The translations under genes and the position numbers were made by a program. Source: JADLHS01 sp049840435 (GTDB lineage: Bacteria; Verrucomicrobiota; Verrucomicrobiia; Limisphaerales; JADLHS01). From it: 64,000 bases of DNA. The DNA lies in NCBI GenBank assembly GCA_049840435.1, contig JASGKY010000037.1, forward strand, positions 12,911 through 76,910, in the 5' to 3' direction. Of the stretch, positions 41,608 to 50,668 are shown piece by piece (positions within the stretch are counted from its first letter, which is position 1; each line of letters begins with the position of its first letter). Under the pieces are notes generated by a model, which was given only the letters and a program-made list of their open reading frames with translations, made no database searches and had not been told where the DNA came from.

Positions 41608-41961
41608 ATGTTTAACAAATCCTCCAGCCGGTTAGGAATCCTGGTCGCCATCGCGTTATGTGGTGGCGCGGGCTGCATCACCCACAAAGCCGTCGTTTAC
41701 CAGGACGTGGAACGCGTCAAAGTCGAATTCGAGAGCGACGCGGCAGCGCGGTTGTTTTACGAGACGTTGAGTCGCAATCAAAACGGCAAACGCTACTCCG
41801 AAAGCACCACCACAGTCTCGTTGCCAATCGTGTTCGAGCATGAGGAGCGGGTGGTGCCTGGACCGAACGTGCGCTTCAATGACGCCGTAGCGATTGCCGA
41901 CACCAACAAGGATGGTCGCATCACCGAAACCGAAGCGCGCATTTACGCCAATCAGCGGTGA
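41608..41961 (+). CDS. Small lipoprotein with an EF-hand-like loop
   Basis: 117 residues from the ATG at 41608. The signal region FNKSSSRLGILVAIALCGGAGC ends in a lipobox Cys (about residue 22), so it should be lipid-anchored. The body has YQDVERVKVEFESDAAARLF and then a beta-rich stretch. Near the C-terminus, DTNKDGRITETEA has the Asp-x-Asn-x-Asp-Gly spacing of an EF-hand loop, suggesting calcium binding. It starts 37 bases after the kinase and is on the same strand as the following thioredoxin-fusion gene, so it belongs to the same gene group. Its function is not known. Confidence 0.75.
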   Translation: MFNKSSSRLGILVAIALCGGAGCITHKAVVYQDVERVKVEFESDAAARLFYETLSRNQNGKRYSESTTTVSLPIVFEHEERVVPGPNVRFNDAVAIADTNKDGRITETEARIYANQR

Positions 41962-42124
41962 ATGGCCACAGGAGTGGCTGGGCGCGTGGCAAGGCGGCGG
42001 TTTTGCCATTGTCGGGCTTGGCAAAGTCCGCTACTACTCCCACGAAGATCACTTCTTCTCGCGCTGGTGTTTGGGCGCGTCGGTAATCACGGGAATACAT
42101 GACGCAACAACTTTCTGGATCAAT

Positions 42125-43796
42125 ATGAAATCAATTCGATGCTGGGCTTTAATCGTATCGCTTACCGCGGTGGTTGCCGGATTCAGCCGTCTGTGTGGTG
42201 TGGCGGCTGATGTGCCGGATGAGGCAAAGGACGATTTTTCCGCCCTCAGCACAGCGGTGGTGCGGCTGTTAGAAAACGGCGACACGGCTGCGTTTACCAA
42301 GGCCGTCGTGCCGACCTTGGAGGATTGGCGGGCGACCATCGTCACCAATGATCTCACCTCGACCGGGGAAGACCCGCTGGGGACGTCATTCCAAAACTCG
42401 CTGACCTATCAGAAGCGAAACGTGGAAGCCGCCGCGAAACAACTGCTGGCCCGGGCGGCAGCATTGAAGGTGGATTTCGCACAATTGCGTTTGACCGCGA
42501 AAGCGGTGTCACCGAAATCCAAGGGCACGATCAGATATTCGGAAAGCATCGGGGCGGTTCCGTATCATGACAAGTTGAGCATCGTCATCAGTGCTGAACC
42601 TACTAACACCGCGCCCGAATCGGTGCGGTGCAAAGGCGATTACACGGTGGGACTCAGTGGCGTCCTCAAACTGGGGCCGGGCTGGCGCTGCTCCAATGGT
42701 GTGTTGTGGGAATCCTTGCCAGAAACCGTGGCTGATAAGAAGACGATGCTGGAGTTGCAACTCATGGCCAAGGCAGCCAAATATGAGGGCCTCAAGCTGG
42801 CCGATGATCCGGCGTTGGTGACACTGGGAGAGGCGGTCCAACAGTTGATCCAGACGCGGGACTTGAAAGCATTCGATGCCGCAACTCTCATGTCTTTGGA
42901 TACAACGGTGGAAATGATGTCAAAAATGAATTCGGGAGGTAAACCGACGCGCGAGCAATTGGAAAGCTATTGGAAGCCGCAACACGAGAAACAGCTCGGT
43001 GCGGTCCAAAAAATCATTCAGCTCATGGAGGCCGTGGGGGTTGATTTGAGTTCGGCCCAGGTCCGCCTCAAAACGGTGGAGTTCGCCAATGTGTCAGCCT
43101 CTGGAGCCGGTGGATCGGTGGATGGCCTGCGGGGGCGGCGCTTAAAGGTGGCGCTGGTGGTGGAAACGGAAGCCAAAGCCAAGTCCGGTGCAGCGGTAGC
43201 GGGCGAATATGTGCTCGCGACGGAAGACGCAACGCGCCTCAACGATCGCTGGTGGCTCAGCGGCGAATTACGCTGGCACTCGCTGCCGAATGGTATTCTC
43301 GAAACCAAGGCCAAGGCGGAGATGGAGTTTGAAAATTATGTTGCGGAGAACGGGGCGTTGCCGCCGGGGACCGCGGCAGCCAGAGATCGAATTCGTTCGG
43401 CTGGATAATCGGGAAAAACTCAAACTGTCCGACCTGCGCGGCAAGTATGTGATTCTGGATTTCTGGGCGACGTGGTGTGGGCCATGCCAGGAGCCGATGG
43501 CCCAGATGCAGAAATATGCGGCGCAGAATCCCGCGTGGAAAGATCGCGTGGTCGTTGTGCCGTTGAGCATTGATGATGAGATGCAAACGGTCATCAATCA
43601 CGTGAACAAACGTGGTTGGACGAACACTTTCAATGTCTGGGCGGGCGAGGGCGGGTGGCAGTCCACGCCTTCAAAAGTATTCCGCGTGCGCGGTGTGCCG
43701 ACGTGTTACGTGCTGGATACCGAAGGCAAGGTCGTTAAATCCGGACATCCCGCCAGTCTGCACGCTTCCGAAGTGGTGAGTCGGTTGTTGAAATAA
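42125..43796 (+). CDS. Exported protein with C-terminal TlpA-like thioredoxin domain, one frameshift
   Basis: About 557 residues. There is a signal peptide (MKSIRCWALIVSLTAVVAGF). About 400 residues of repeated helical-plus-beta sequence follow, in two similar halves. Compare TAVVRLLENGDTAAFTKAVV with EAVQQLIQTRDLKAFDAATL, and GWRCSNGVLWESLPE with RWWLSGELRWHSLPN. The frame breaks near 43377 (one extra base before PEIEFV). The second part is a thioredoxin fold with ILDFWATWCGPCQEPMAQM, the active-site Cys-Gly-Pro-Cys, and the cis-Pro segment RGVPTCYVLD. This is the TlpA/ResA pattern of periplasmic thiol-disulfide proteins, fused to an unknown domain. About 160 bases upstream hold no convincing gene. 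Confidence 0.82.
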
Positions 43797-43803
43797 ATCA
43801 CGG

Positions 43804-44556
43804 GTGAATTCCTCGGCTTCTACTTCACCTGGCGCTGCCCATTCGGGCGACATCTTTGTCACGACGCATTGGACCGTCGTGCTCGCGGCGGGCCAACGGC
43901 ACACGCCGCAATCGGATCATGCGTTGGAGGCATTATGTCGCACCTATTGGTTTCCGCTCTACGCCTATGTCCGGCGGCGCGGGTATGCGAAGGCGGACGC
44001 GGAGGATCTGGTGCAGGCCTTCTTCGCGCGGTTTCTGGCGAAGAATTATCTCGCGGGTCTGAGCGAGGAGCGCGGGCGCTTCCGGGCCTTCCTGCTCGCA
44101 GCCTTGAAAAATTTTCTCATCAACGAGTGGAAGCACGCCAGCCGGCAAAAACGCGGCGGTGGCGAAGCTGCGCTCTCGCTGGATTGGGAAACGGCGGATA
44201 CGAAGTTTCAGGTTGCGGCACAGAATGAACCGAGCCCGGATCAAGCGTTCGATCGCGAGTGGGCGCTGGCGTTGTTGAGCAAGGTGATCGAGCAGTTGCA
44301 GGCTGAGTGCGCAGCAGAGGGCAAAACAAAATTGTTTGAGCAGCTTAAAATCTTCCTCGCTGCGGGCAAAAGCGAAACCGCCCAGAGCGAAGTGGCCAAG
44401 GCGCTGGGCATGGAAGAGGGCGCGGTGCGCGTAGCGGTGCATCGCTTGCGTAAGCGTTACCGTCAGTTGTTACGCGATGAGATTGCGAACACGTTGAGCG
44501 ACCCGGCGATGGTGGATGAGGAGATGCGGGCGTTATTCGGTGCATTCACAACCTGA
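43804..44556 (+). CDS. ECF-like sigma factor (kinase-associated type), first copy
   Basis: 250 residues from a GTG at 43804. The N-terminal FVTTHWTVVLAA and ALCRTYWFPLYAYVRRRG, then AEDLVQAFFARFLAKN, form region 2. The segment RFRAFLLAALKNFLINEW continues it. Region 4 lies near 195-230 (SEVAKALGMEEGAVRVAVHRLRKRY as a helix-turn-helix). This FVTTHW family of sigma-24-like proteins is frequent in Planctomycetes and Verrucomicrobia, often beside Ser/Thr kinases. It is about 45% identical by eye to the next gene, pointing to local duplication. It sits between two kinase genes. Regulation by phosphorylation is inference from this setting. Confidence 0.85.
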   Translation: MNSSASTSPGAAHSGDIFVTTHWTVVLAAGQRHTPQSDHALEALCRTYWFPLYAYVRRRGYAKADAEDLVQAFFARFLAKNYLAGLSEERGRFRAFLLAALKNFLINEWKHASRQKRGGGEAALSLDWETADTKFQVAAQNEPSPDQAFDREWALALLSKVIEQLQAECAAEGKTKLFEQLKIFLAAGKSETAQSEVAKALGMEEGAVRVAVHRLRKRYRQLLRDEIANTLSDPAMVDEEMRALFGAFTT

Positions 44557-44605
44557 ATGCCGCGCCGGGCTTGCCCTTTGAACGCATCGGCGTAGGCTCG
44601 ACTGG

Positions 44606-45376
44606 GTGACCACTTCTGCGCCAATTAATCCAGCTGGGATGGCTGAAACCCAACCCCGACATTCTCCTGCCTTCGTCACGACTCACTGGAGCGTGGTGCT
44701 CACTGCAGCGCAGAGCAGCGATACCGCCCGCGCGCATGATGCACTGGCGAAACTCTGTCAAATCTACTGGCATCCGCTTTACGCGTATGTGCGGCGCCGG
44801 GGCTATTCGCCGGAGGACGCGCAGGATTTGACGCAAGGATTCTTTGCCCATCTGCTCGCGCGCAATGCGGTGGCTACTGTCAGTCCCGACAAGGGCCGGT
44901 TTCGTTCCTTTCTTCTCGCGAGCTTGAATCATTTTCTCGCGGATGAATGGGATAAAGCGCGGGCGCAAAAGCGCGCCGCTGCCCAAACCATTTCGTTCGA
45001 CAGTGACCGGGCCGAAGCCTGGCTGCGCGATCAACCGGCGCAAAACTTTACTCCTGAACAGGCCTTTGAGCGGCGCTGGGCGATCACCTTGTTGGAACAG
45101 GTTTATCGCCAACTGGAGGAAGAGCATCGGCAGCAGGGCAAGGCGGAGTTGTTCGCCGTGTTGCGCCTGACGCTAGCCGGTCCGGGGGAAGCTGCGCCTT
45201 ACGCCGAATTGGCCGCACAACTTGGTTTGAGTGAGGCCGCTGTGAAAGTGACGGTGCATCGGTTGCGCCAGCGGTATCGCACGCTTCTGCGCGCGACGAT
45301 TGCCGAGACGGTGAACACACCGGCGGAAGTGGAGGATGAATTGCGGCATTTGATCAAGATCCTCGCTGGTGGCTGA
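44606..45376 (+). CDS. ECF-like sigma factor (kinase-associated type), second copy
   Basis: 256 residues from a GTG at 44606. It has the same order as the previous gene: AFVTTHWSVVLTAAQ, LCQIYWHPLYAYVRRRGYS, AQDLTQGFFAHLLARN and RFRSFLLASLNHFLADEW. Then come LEEEHRQQGKAELFAVLRL and the region 4 helix-turn-helix AAQLGLSEAAVKVTVHRLRQRY. It is 62 bases before the second Ser/Thr kinase gene and probably shares its transcript. The differences from the first copy lie mainly in the N-terminal tail and in the linker between regions 2 and 4. The frame is intact. Confidence 0.87.
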   Translation: MTTSAPINPAGMAETQPRHSPAFVTTHWSVVLTAAQSSDTARAHDALAKLCQIYWHPLYAYVRRRGYSPEDAQDLTQGFFAHLLARNAVATVSPDKGRFRSFLLASLNHFLADEWDKARAQKRAAAQTISFDSDRAEAWLRDQPAQNFTPEQAFERRWAITLLEQVYRQLEEEHRQQGKAELFAVLRLTLAGPGEAAPYAELAAQLGLSEAAVKVTVHRLRQRYRTLLRATIAETVNTPAEVEDELRHLIKILAGG

Positions 45377-45438
45377 GCGGCGCAGAATAGTTTGTAACCT
45401 TGGCGCAGCGTTTCCTTTGTAATGAGTGAGGGAACAGT

Positions 45439-47138
45439 ATGGCGACTGAAACGAGATGTCCGCATTGTGGCAAGCCCGTGCCCGTCACGGCGCTCGGCGG
45501 CATTTGTCCTGAATGCTTGATTAAAGCCGGGGCGGCGGACACGGGTGAATCCGGTCCGGATGGTACTGTGGTAATCAAACCGCCCCAGCCGGCGCCGGCC
45601 ATTGCAGAAATCGCACCGTACTTTCCGCAACTGGAAATCATCCGGTGTCTCGGGCGCGGGGGCATGGGCGCAGTCTATCAAGCACGTCAGCCGGGATTGG
45701 ATCGCTTCGTTGCGCTGAAAATTCTTTCCCGCAAGCGCGACAGTGGCGTCCCGGATACCGAATTTGCCGAGCGGTTTCAGCGTGAAGCGCGGGCGTTGGC
45801 GCGGTTGAGCCATCCGAGTATTGTGGCGGTTTACGATTTCGGCGCCGCGGGTGGCTTCCATTTTTTGCTGATGGAATTTGTGGACGGGCTGACGCTGCGA
45901 CAGTTGTTGCAGACGAAAAAGCTTTCGCCCGAGGAAGCGCTGAGCATTGTGCCGAAGATTTGCGAAGCACTGCAATTCGCGCACGAGCAAGGCATCGTCC
46001 ACCGCGATATCAAACCGGAAAACATCCTGCTCGACAAACAGGGCCGCGTGAAGATCGCGGACTTTGGCATTGCCAAGATTCTTGGTGATGAAACTCCCGC
46101 CCGCAATCTCACCGGTGCGAAGGAAGTCATCGGCACGCCGCATTACATGGCCCCGGAGCAGGTGGAGCAGCCGGCGACCGTGGATCATCGCGCCGACATC
46201 TATTCACTGGGGGTGGTGTTTTACGAGATGCTGACCGGCGAATTACCGCTGGGAAAATTTTCCGTGCCATCGCAGAAGGTGCAAGTGGACGTGCGTCTCG
46301 ATGAAGTGGTGCTGCACGCTTTGGAAAAAGAGCCCGCGCGCCGCTATCAGCACGCCAGCGAAGTGAAGACGGACGTGGAGACGATCGCGGCTACGGAACG
46401 TCCCCCGGTCGTGGCGGCGACGCCATTGTCGCGTTCCCCAAAGGCGCGGCTGGCGCAACTGGCGCTAGTCTTGTTCCTCGTTGGGACGCTGGGCACGTTG
46501 GCACTGATGGTCATTTCGCCGCGGCATGACATGGCGTTGATTTTCGGTGGCGTGGCATTGGTCATGGCGCTGGTGTTTGGTGGGCTCAGTTGGAAGACTT
46601 CGCTCGGAAGGGGAATTGCGCTGGCGACGCTGGCGCTTTTCGCTGTCCTTACCATCACCGTGGGGGTGTTCACCGGATGGCAGGCTTTTCAGGCCAATAC
46701 AGTTCGGGCGGAGTTACGGGCGCGCCAGGCAGAAATGGAAAGTTACGCACTAGCTGCCAGGAAGGCGGCGTTGGAATCAGAAGTAATTGAGGCGACAAAA
46801 ATTCCCGTCCCGAGCTAGCGCCGCCAGTAGTCGTCAGCACTATTCCTGCATCCGGCGCGGCGGATGTAGATTCAGTTCTCACGGAATTGCGGGTCACCTT
46901 CAGCAAGCCGATGCGGGAGGGTGGTTGGGCGTGGACCATCTGGGGCGAGGAGTATTTTCCCGAGACAACCGGAGCGCCGTCGTTTCTACCGGACGGAAAG
47001 ACCTGCGTGCTGCCAGTGAAGCTCAAGCCCGGCAAGCTTTACGCCATTTGGCTCAATAGCGATACCCACAAAGATTTCACGGACGCGGAAGGCCAGCCCG
47101 CCGTGCCGTATCTGTTGATTTTTGAAACGCGCAAGTGA
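45439..47138 (+). CDS. Ser/Thr protein kinase with zinc ribbon and C-terminal Big_5-like domain, one frameshift
   Basis: About 566 residues. The zinc ribbon is RCPHCGKPVPV with ICPECLIKAGA (about 6-32). The kinase has GRGGMGAVYQA (about 72), HRDIKPENILLD (about 188), DFGIAKILGDE (about 208) and IGTPHYMAPEQ; all catalytic residues are present. Three hydrophobic segments follow (LALVLFLVGTLGTLALMVI and two more) and then a short coiled coil. The frame breaks near 46812 (one C short), then continues PELAPPVVVSTIPASGAADV. This enters a Big_5 (Ig-like) domain with LRVTFSKPM, WTIWGEEYFPE, CVLPVKLKPGKLYAIWLNS and VPYLLIFETRK. The final domain should lie outside the cytoplasm and act as sensor. The next two genes encode the same domain. 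Confidence 0.87.
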
Positions 47139-47172
47139 TCGCGCATCACAACGACAAGAAAGGAACATCATT

Positions 47173-47595
47173 ATGCATAACTTAATCAAACCCATTGTTG
47201 CCATAGTCCTCGCCGCCACACTGCTGACGGCTCGCGCCGCCGAACCACCGGCGGAGATTTCCGTCAAATCCCAGTCGCCCTCTGTAGTGAAGACCGTGCC
47301 TCAAGCCGGGGATACGGCCGTGGACCCGGCGCTCAAAGAAATCCAGGTCACTTTCAGCAAAGACATGATCACCGACCGGATGTGGTCTTTCTGTCAGATT
47401 TCCAAAGAGACGTTCCCCAAGACCGTCGGGCCGATTCATTATCTCGACGACAAGCGGACTTGCGTCATGCCGGTGAAGCTTGAGCCCGGCAAGACATACG
47501 TGATCTGGATCAATCGTGGGCAGTTCAACAGCTTTCGCGATCCGGACCAACACCCAGCCGTTCCCTACCTGCTGGTCTTTGAAACCCGCAAATAA
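47173..47595 (+). CDS. Exported stand-alone Big_5-like domain protein
   Basis: 140 residues from the ATG at 47173, with a signal peptide (MHNLIKPIVAIVLAATLLTA, cleaved near ARAAEPP). The mature part is a single domain matching the end of the preceding kinase: VVKTVPQAGDTAVDPALKEI, QVTFSKDM, KRTCVMPVKLEPGKTYVIWI and AVPYLLVFETRK. A purine-rich AAGAAAGGAA lies before the start. It lies 34 bases after the kinase gene. The lack of any other domain suggests a secreted partner or competitor of the kinase sensor, or a simple duplication product. Neither reading is proven. Confidence 0.82.
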   Translation: MHNLIKPIVAIVLAATLLTARAAEPPAEISVKSQSPSVVKTVPQAGDTAVDPALKEIQVTFSKDMITDRMWSFCQISKETFPKTVGPIHYLDDKRTCVMPVKLEPGKTYVIWINRGQFNSFRDPDQHPAVPYLLVFETRK

Positions 47596-47619
47596 TCACC
47601 TCCGCAACTCCTTCCGCCT

Positions 47620-49644
47620 ATGAAGACAAATCTCACGATTTCGCTGGCGGCATTCGTGATTGGGCTGGCTTGGCCAACTTATGCCGATGAAATCTCTCTC
47701 GCCTCCGCACCACCGGTCGTGGTGCAAACCCAGCCGGCCGCAGGCGCGCTGGGCGTTGATCCCGCGCTCCCCGAAATCAAAGTTATCTACAGCAAGGCCA
47801 TGCAGGACGGCAGTTGGTCTTGGTCCACTTGGGGGGAGGAGAATTATCCCGAGACGACGGGCCAGCCGCATTATCTTGGTGATACGCGCACGTGCGTGTT
47901 GCCGGTGAAGTTGCAGCCCGGAAAGTTCTACGCGATCTGGTTGAACAGCGACAAATTCAAGAACTTCAAGGACGCGAGTGGCCGGCCCGCCGTGCCATAT
48001 CTGTTGACGTTTACCACAGCCAGTGCGGCGTTACTTCCGGCCGCCCGCGCGAGTGAGATCATCACTCAATCTGTCCTCACGATTTCACAATGTGCGGAGG
48101 GCGATCCGCGGGTGACGCGGGCGCTGGCAGACTTGCGCGCGGTGCCGGAATCACAAGTTGTTTCGGGATTGCTGCCCTATCTGGATGCGTCCCAAGACAC
48201 GGTCCGGCGGGCCGCCATTTACATCTTGTGGCAGGGCGGCTTGCGCGACATCGCGCCCGCCACTGCTGGGTTGCAAAAACTTTTAACCCATCGCGAAGAC
48301 ACCACTCGTGGCATGGCGGCCTTGGCATTGGGCGGCAACAAAGTCGCCGCGAGTTACGCGGCGCTAGCGAGCATGACCATCGGTGACAAGAGTGCGTATG
48401 CGCGGCGCTGCGCGGCCTACGCGCTGGGATTGTTGGGCGACGCCCGGGCTGAGCCGGTGTTGGAAAGGGCCAGTCAGGATTCCGATTTGAATGTCCGCAA
48501 CAACGCCACGGCGGCGTTGAAGATGTTGGCGGCAAATGCCTCCAGCCCTGGCGCCGATCTCCCAGCGGACAAAATCATGGCGAGGACGATTAACAAACCC
48601 ATCGCCGATTTTCCGGTGGCTGATGATTTATCCACCCCGGAAGTGCCGGTGCTGCCTGGCAACGTGCCCATGCGCGCAAGGATGCCGCGATGATCAGCCA
48701 ATTGAGTCTTGCGCCTATTGATGTCAAACAGCAGGAGAACTGGTATCAAACCGAGGCGAACCGCGATGCCGAAGGCCTGGCGCTTTATCTCCAGGCGTTG
48801 GCGGAATCCAAAATCGTGGCGGTGCAAATCTGGCGTGAAAATCTGGCGAACGTCATCACGTTCCTGCCGTTCCCCGAGGGAAAAGGCCGGCACCCCGACA
48901 GCGCGCGGGTGTTTGGCCGGGTCGGAAACGAGTGGAAGAACCTCGGCGAGGACCGCTGCCCAACCGCGGACGCCGCATTGAGCAACTTTGAAAACAAGAA
49001 GGAAACGCTCTGGCAACGGTATCAACGCCTGAAATCTCCGCCCGCCGTGCGGACCCCGCAGGCCGCGTGGGAAAAGCTGCTCAACGAAGATCAAATCGCG
49101 GTCCTCGCCCTGGACCGACCGGCAGTTTCGCGGATTCTTCGACGGTCGGACGTTTGAAGGCTGGTCGGACGCGGAGCGTTTGGAGTTGGAAGCCAAGTCC
49201 ATTGATGCCCTCAAAGGTCCGCAGTCGCGGGAATACTATCAAGCCATCAACACGCTTGGCGCGCTTCGCGCGACGAATGGTTTGCCCGCGCTTCGCGCCG
49301 TCGCGTACGAACGCGTGGACAAAAACAATCGCGACCGCTGGATGTCCGTGCGCGCCATCGGATTGATTGGCAACAAAGCGGATGTGCCGGAGTTGATCCA
49401 CCTGGTTTATCACGGCAACACCAACACCCGCTGGTGGGCGCAATTGGCGCTGGTCCAAATCACGGGACAGAACTTTGGCCGTGATTGGAATGCGTGGGCA
49501 AAGTGGTGGGGCGAAACCAAGGGTCAGCCCGCATACAAACCGGAAATCATCCGCTGGTGGAACGGTCAGGCAGAACCGGATCAACTGGCCGCCAACCTGG
49601 CTGAGAGTGACCAGAAATTCCTCGCGGGCCTCCAAACCAAGTGA
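47620..49644 (+). CDS. Exported Big_5-like domain plus HEAT-like repeat protein (two frameshifts)
   Basis: About 675 residues if two frameshifts are bridged. There is a signal peptide (MKTNLTISLAAFVIGLAW, cleaved near TYADE). A Big_5-like domain follows with VVQTQPAAGALGVDPALPEI, WSTWGEENYPETTGQPHYL and AVPYLLTFTT. HEAT-like repeats come next (PYLDASQDTVRRAAIYIL, YARRCAAYALGLLGDARAE, LNVRNNATAALKML). The frame changes near 48664 to AHARKDAAMISQLSL. A region with WYQTEANRDAEGLALYLQ follows. A second change near 49125 leads to RQFRGFFDGRTFEGWSDAE. The protein ends with another HEAT-like unit (RWMSVRAIGLIGNKADVPEL). The last two segments could be a separate gene. It converges with gmd. Confidence 0.68.
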
Positions 49645-49654
49645 GGTTGGGGCT

Positions 49655-50662
49655 TCAACCGTTGGTCAGTGGATTGGCGCGTTCGAGTTCGGGGCGTTCC
49701 TCGATTTCGGCCTGCACCATGTCGGCAATGGTGGTGGCCAATGTCCAATCGCGCTTCCAGCCAAGTTCGGTTTCCGCTTTGGCCGGATTACCGCGCAGGC
49801 CGTTGACGACCTGTTGGGAATTCAAGTTGCGGTTCGTGACTTTGACGAAGTCGCGATAATCCAAGCCTGCCGCGCGAAACGCGCATTCCACCAGGTCAGC
49901 GACCTTGTGCTGTTTACCGGAAGCGAACACATATTCACCCGGCGACTTCGCCTGGAGCGAGAGGTGAAAGCCGCGCACGAAATCGCGGGCATCCGACCAA
50001 TCACGTTCGGCGCTGAGATCGGCCAGCTCCAATTCTTTCGCGCGCCCGGCCTTGATGTCGGCGACGGCCTTCGCGACGCGCTTGCTGAGGTAGTTCGGAT
50101 TGCGCAGCGGCGACTCGTGGTTGTAGAGGATGCCGATGCTGACGAATTGCTGATACTTCTCGCGATGCAACCGGCCGAACTGATCCGCCGCGACTTTCGC
50201 GATGCCGTAGGGCGTCACGGGCTGGCGCAAGGTGGTTTCGCTCTGCGGTGTTTCGTTGGGTGAACCAAAAATCTCCGCCGACGAAGCCAGAAAGATGCGC
50301 GCGTCCAGGCAGGTTTCCCGGGCGGATTCCAGCAAACGCAGCGTGCCCAGCGTGATGTCGGCGACGGTTTCCTCGGGGATGATAAAACTCTGCCGCGAAT
50401 CAGTAACTCCGGCGAAGTGATAGATTTCCGTCGGCTGCGCAGCTTTTAGAAAGCGCAACAGCGCGAACGGATCTTCGAGCGAGCCGGTGTGCCAGCGGAT
50501 GGCTTTGACCGCATCGGCAGGGAAACGGCGGCGCAACCGTGCTTCCTCGCGATCAAACGGCAAGTGCAACAGACCATGCACCTCGTAACCTTGGTGCAAC
50601 AGCCAGCGCGCCAGATAAGTGCCGTCCTGGCCGGCGATGCCGGTGATGGCCGCTCGCTTCAT
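49655..50662 (-). CDS. gmd: GDP-mannose 4,6-dehydratase
   Basis: Converts GDP-mannose to GDP-4-keto-6-deoxymannose, the precursor of fucose, rhamnose and related sugars. It has 335 residues. The Rossmann motif is TGIAGQDGTYLARWLL. Then come YHFAGVTDSRQSF, the catalytic SSAEIFGSP and YGIAKVAAD (Tyr-x3-Lys), and the GDP-mannose motif GILYNHESPLRNPNY. SAERDWSDARDFVRG is also typical. The frame is intact. It is six bases after the methyltransferase gene on the same strand, so the pair forms an operon for a modified deoxysugar. Confidence 0.93.
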   Translation of the reverse strand: MKRAAITGIAGQDGTYLARWLLHQGYEVHGLLHLPFDREEARLRRRFPADAVKAIRWHTGSLEDPFALLRFLKAAQPTEIYHFAGVTDSRQSFIIPEETVADITLGTLRLLESARETCLDARIFLASSAEIFGSPNETPQSETTLRQPVTPYGIAKVAADQFGRLHREKYQQFVSIGILYNHESPLRNPNYLSKRVAKAVADIKAGRAKELELADLSAERDWSDARDFVRGFHLSLQAKSPGEYVFASGKQHKVADLVECAFRAAGLDYRDFVKVTNRNLNSQQVVNGLRGNPAKAETELGWKRDWTLATTIADMVQAEIEERPELERANPLTNG

Positions 50663-50668
50663 GGCGCG

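Noticed and set aside
41962..42124. Possible small gene between the lipoprotein and the thioredoxin fusion
   Set aside because: The open frame here is only the upstream extension of the next gene, lacks a good start and shows no conserved pattern.
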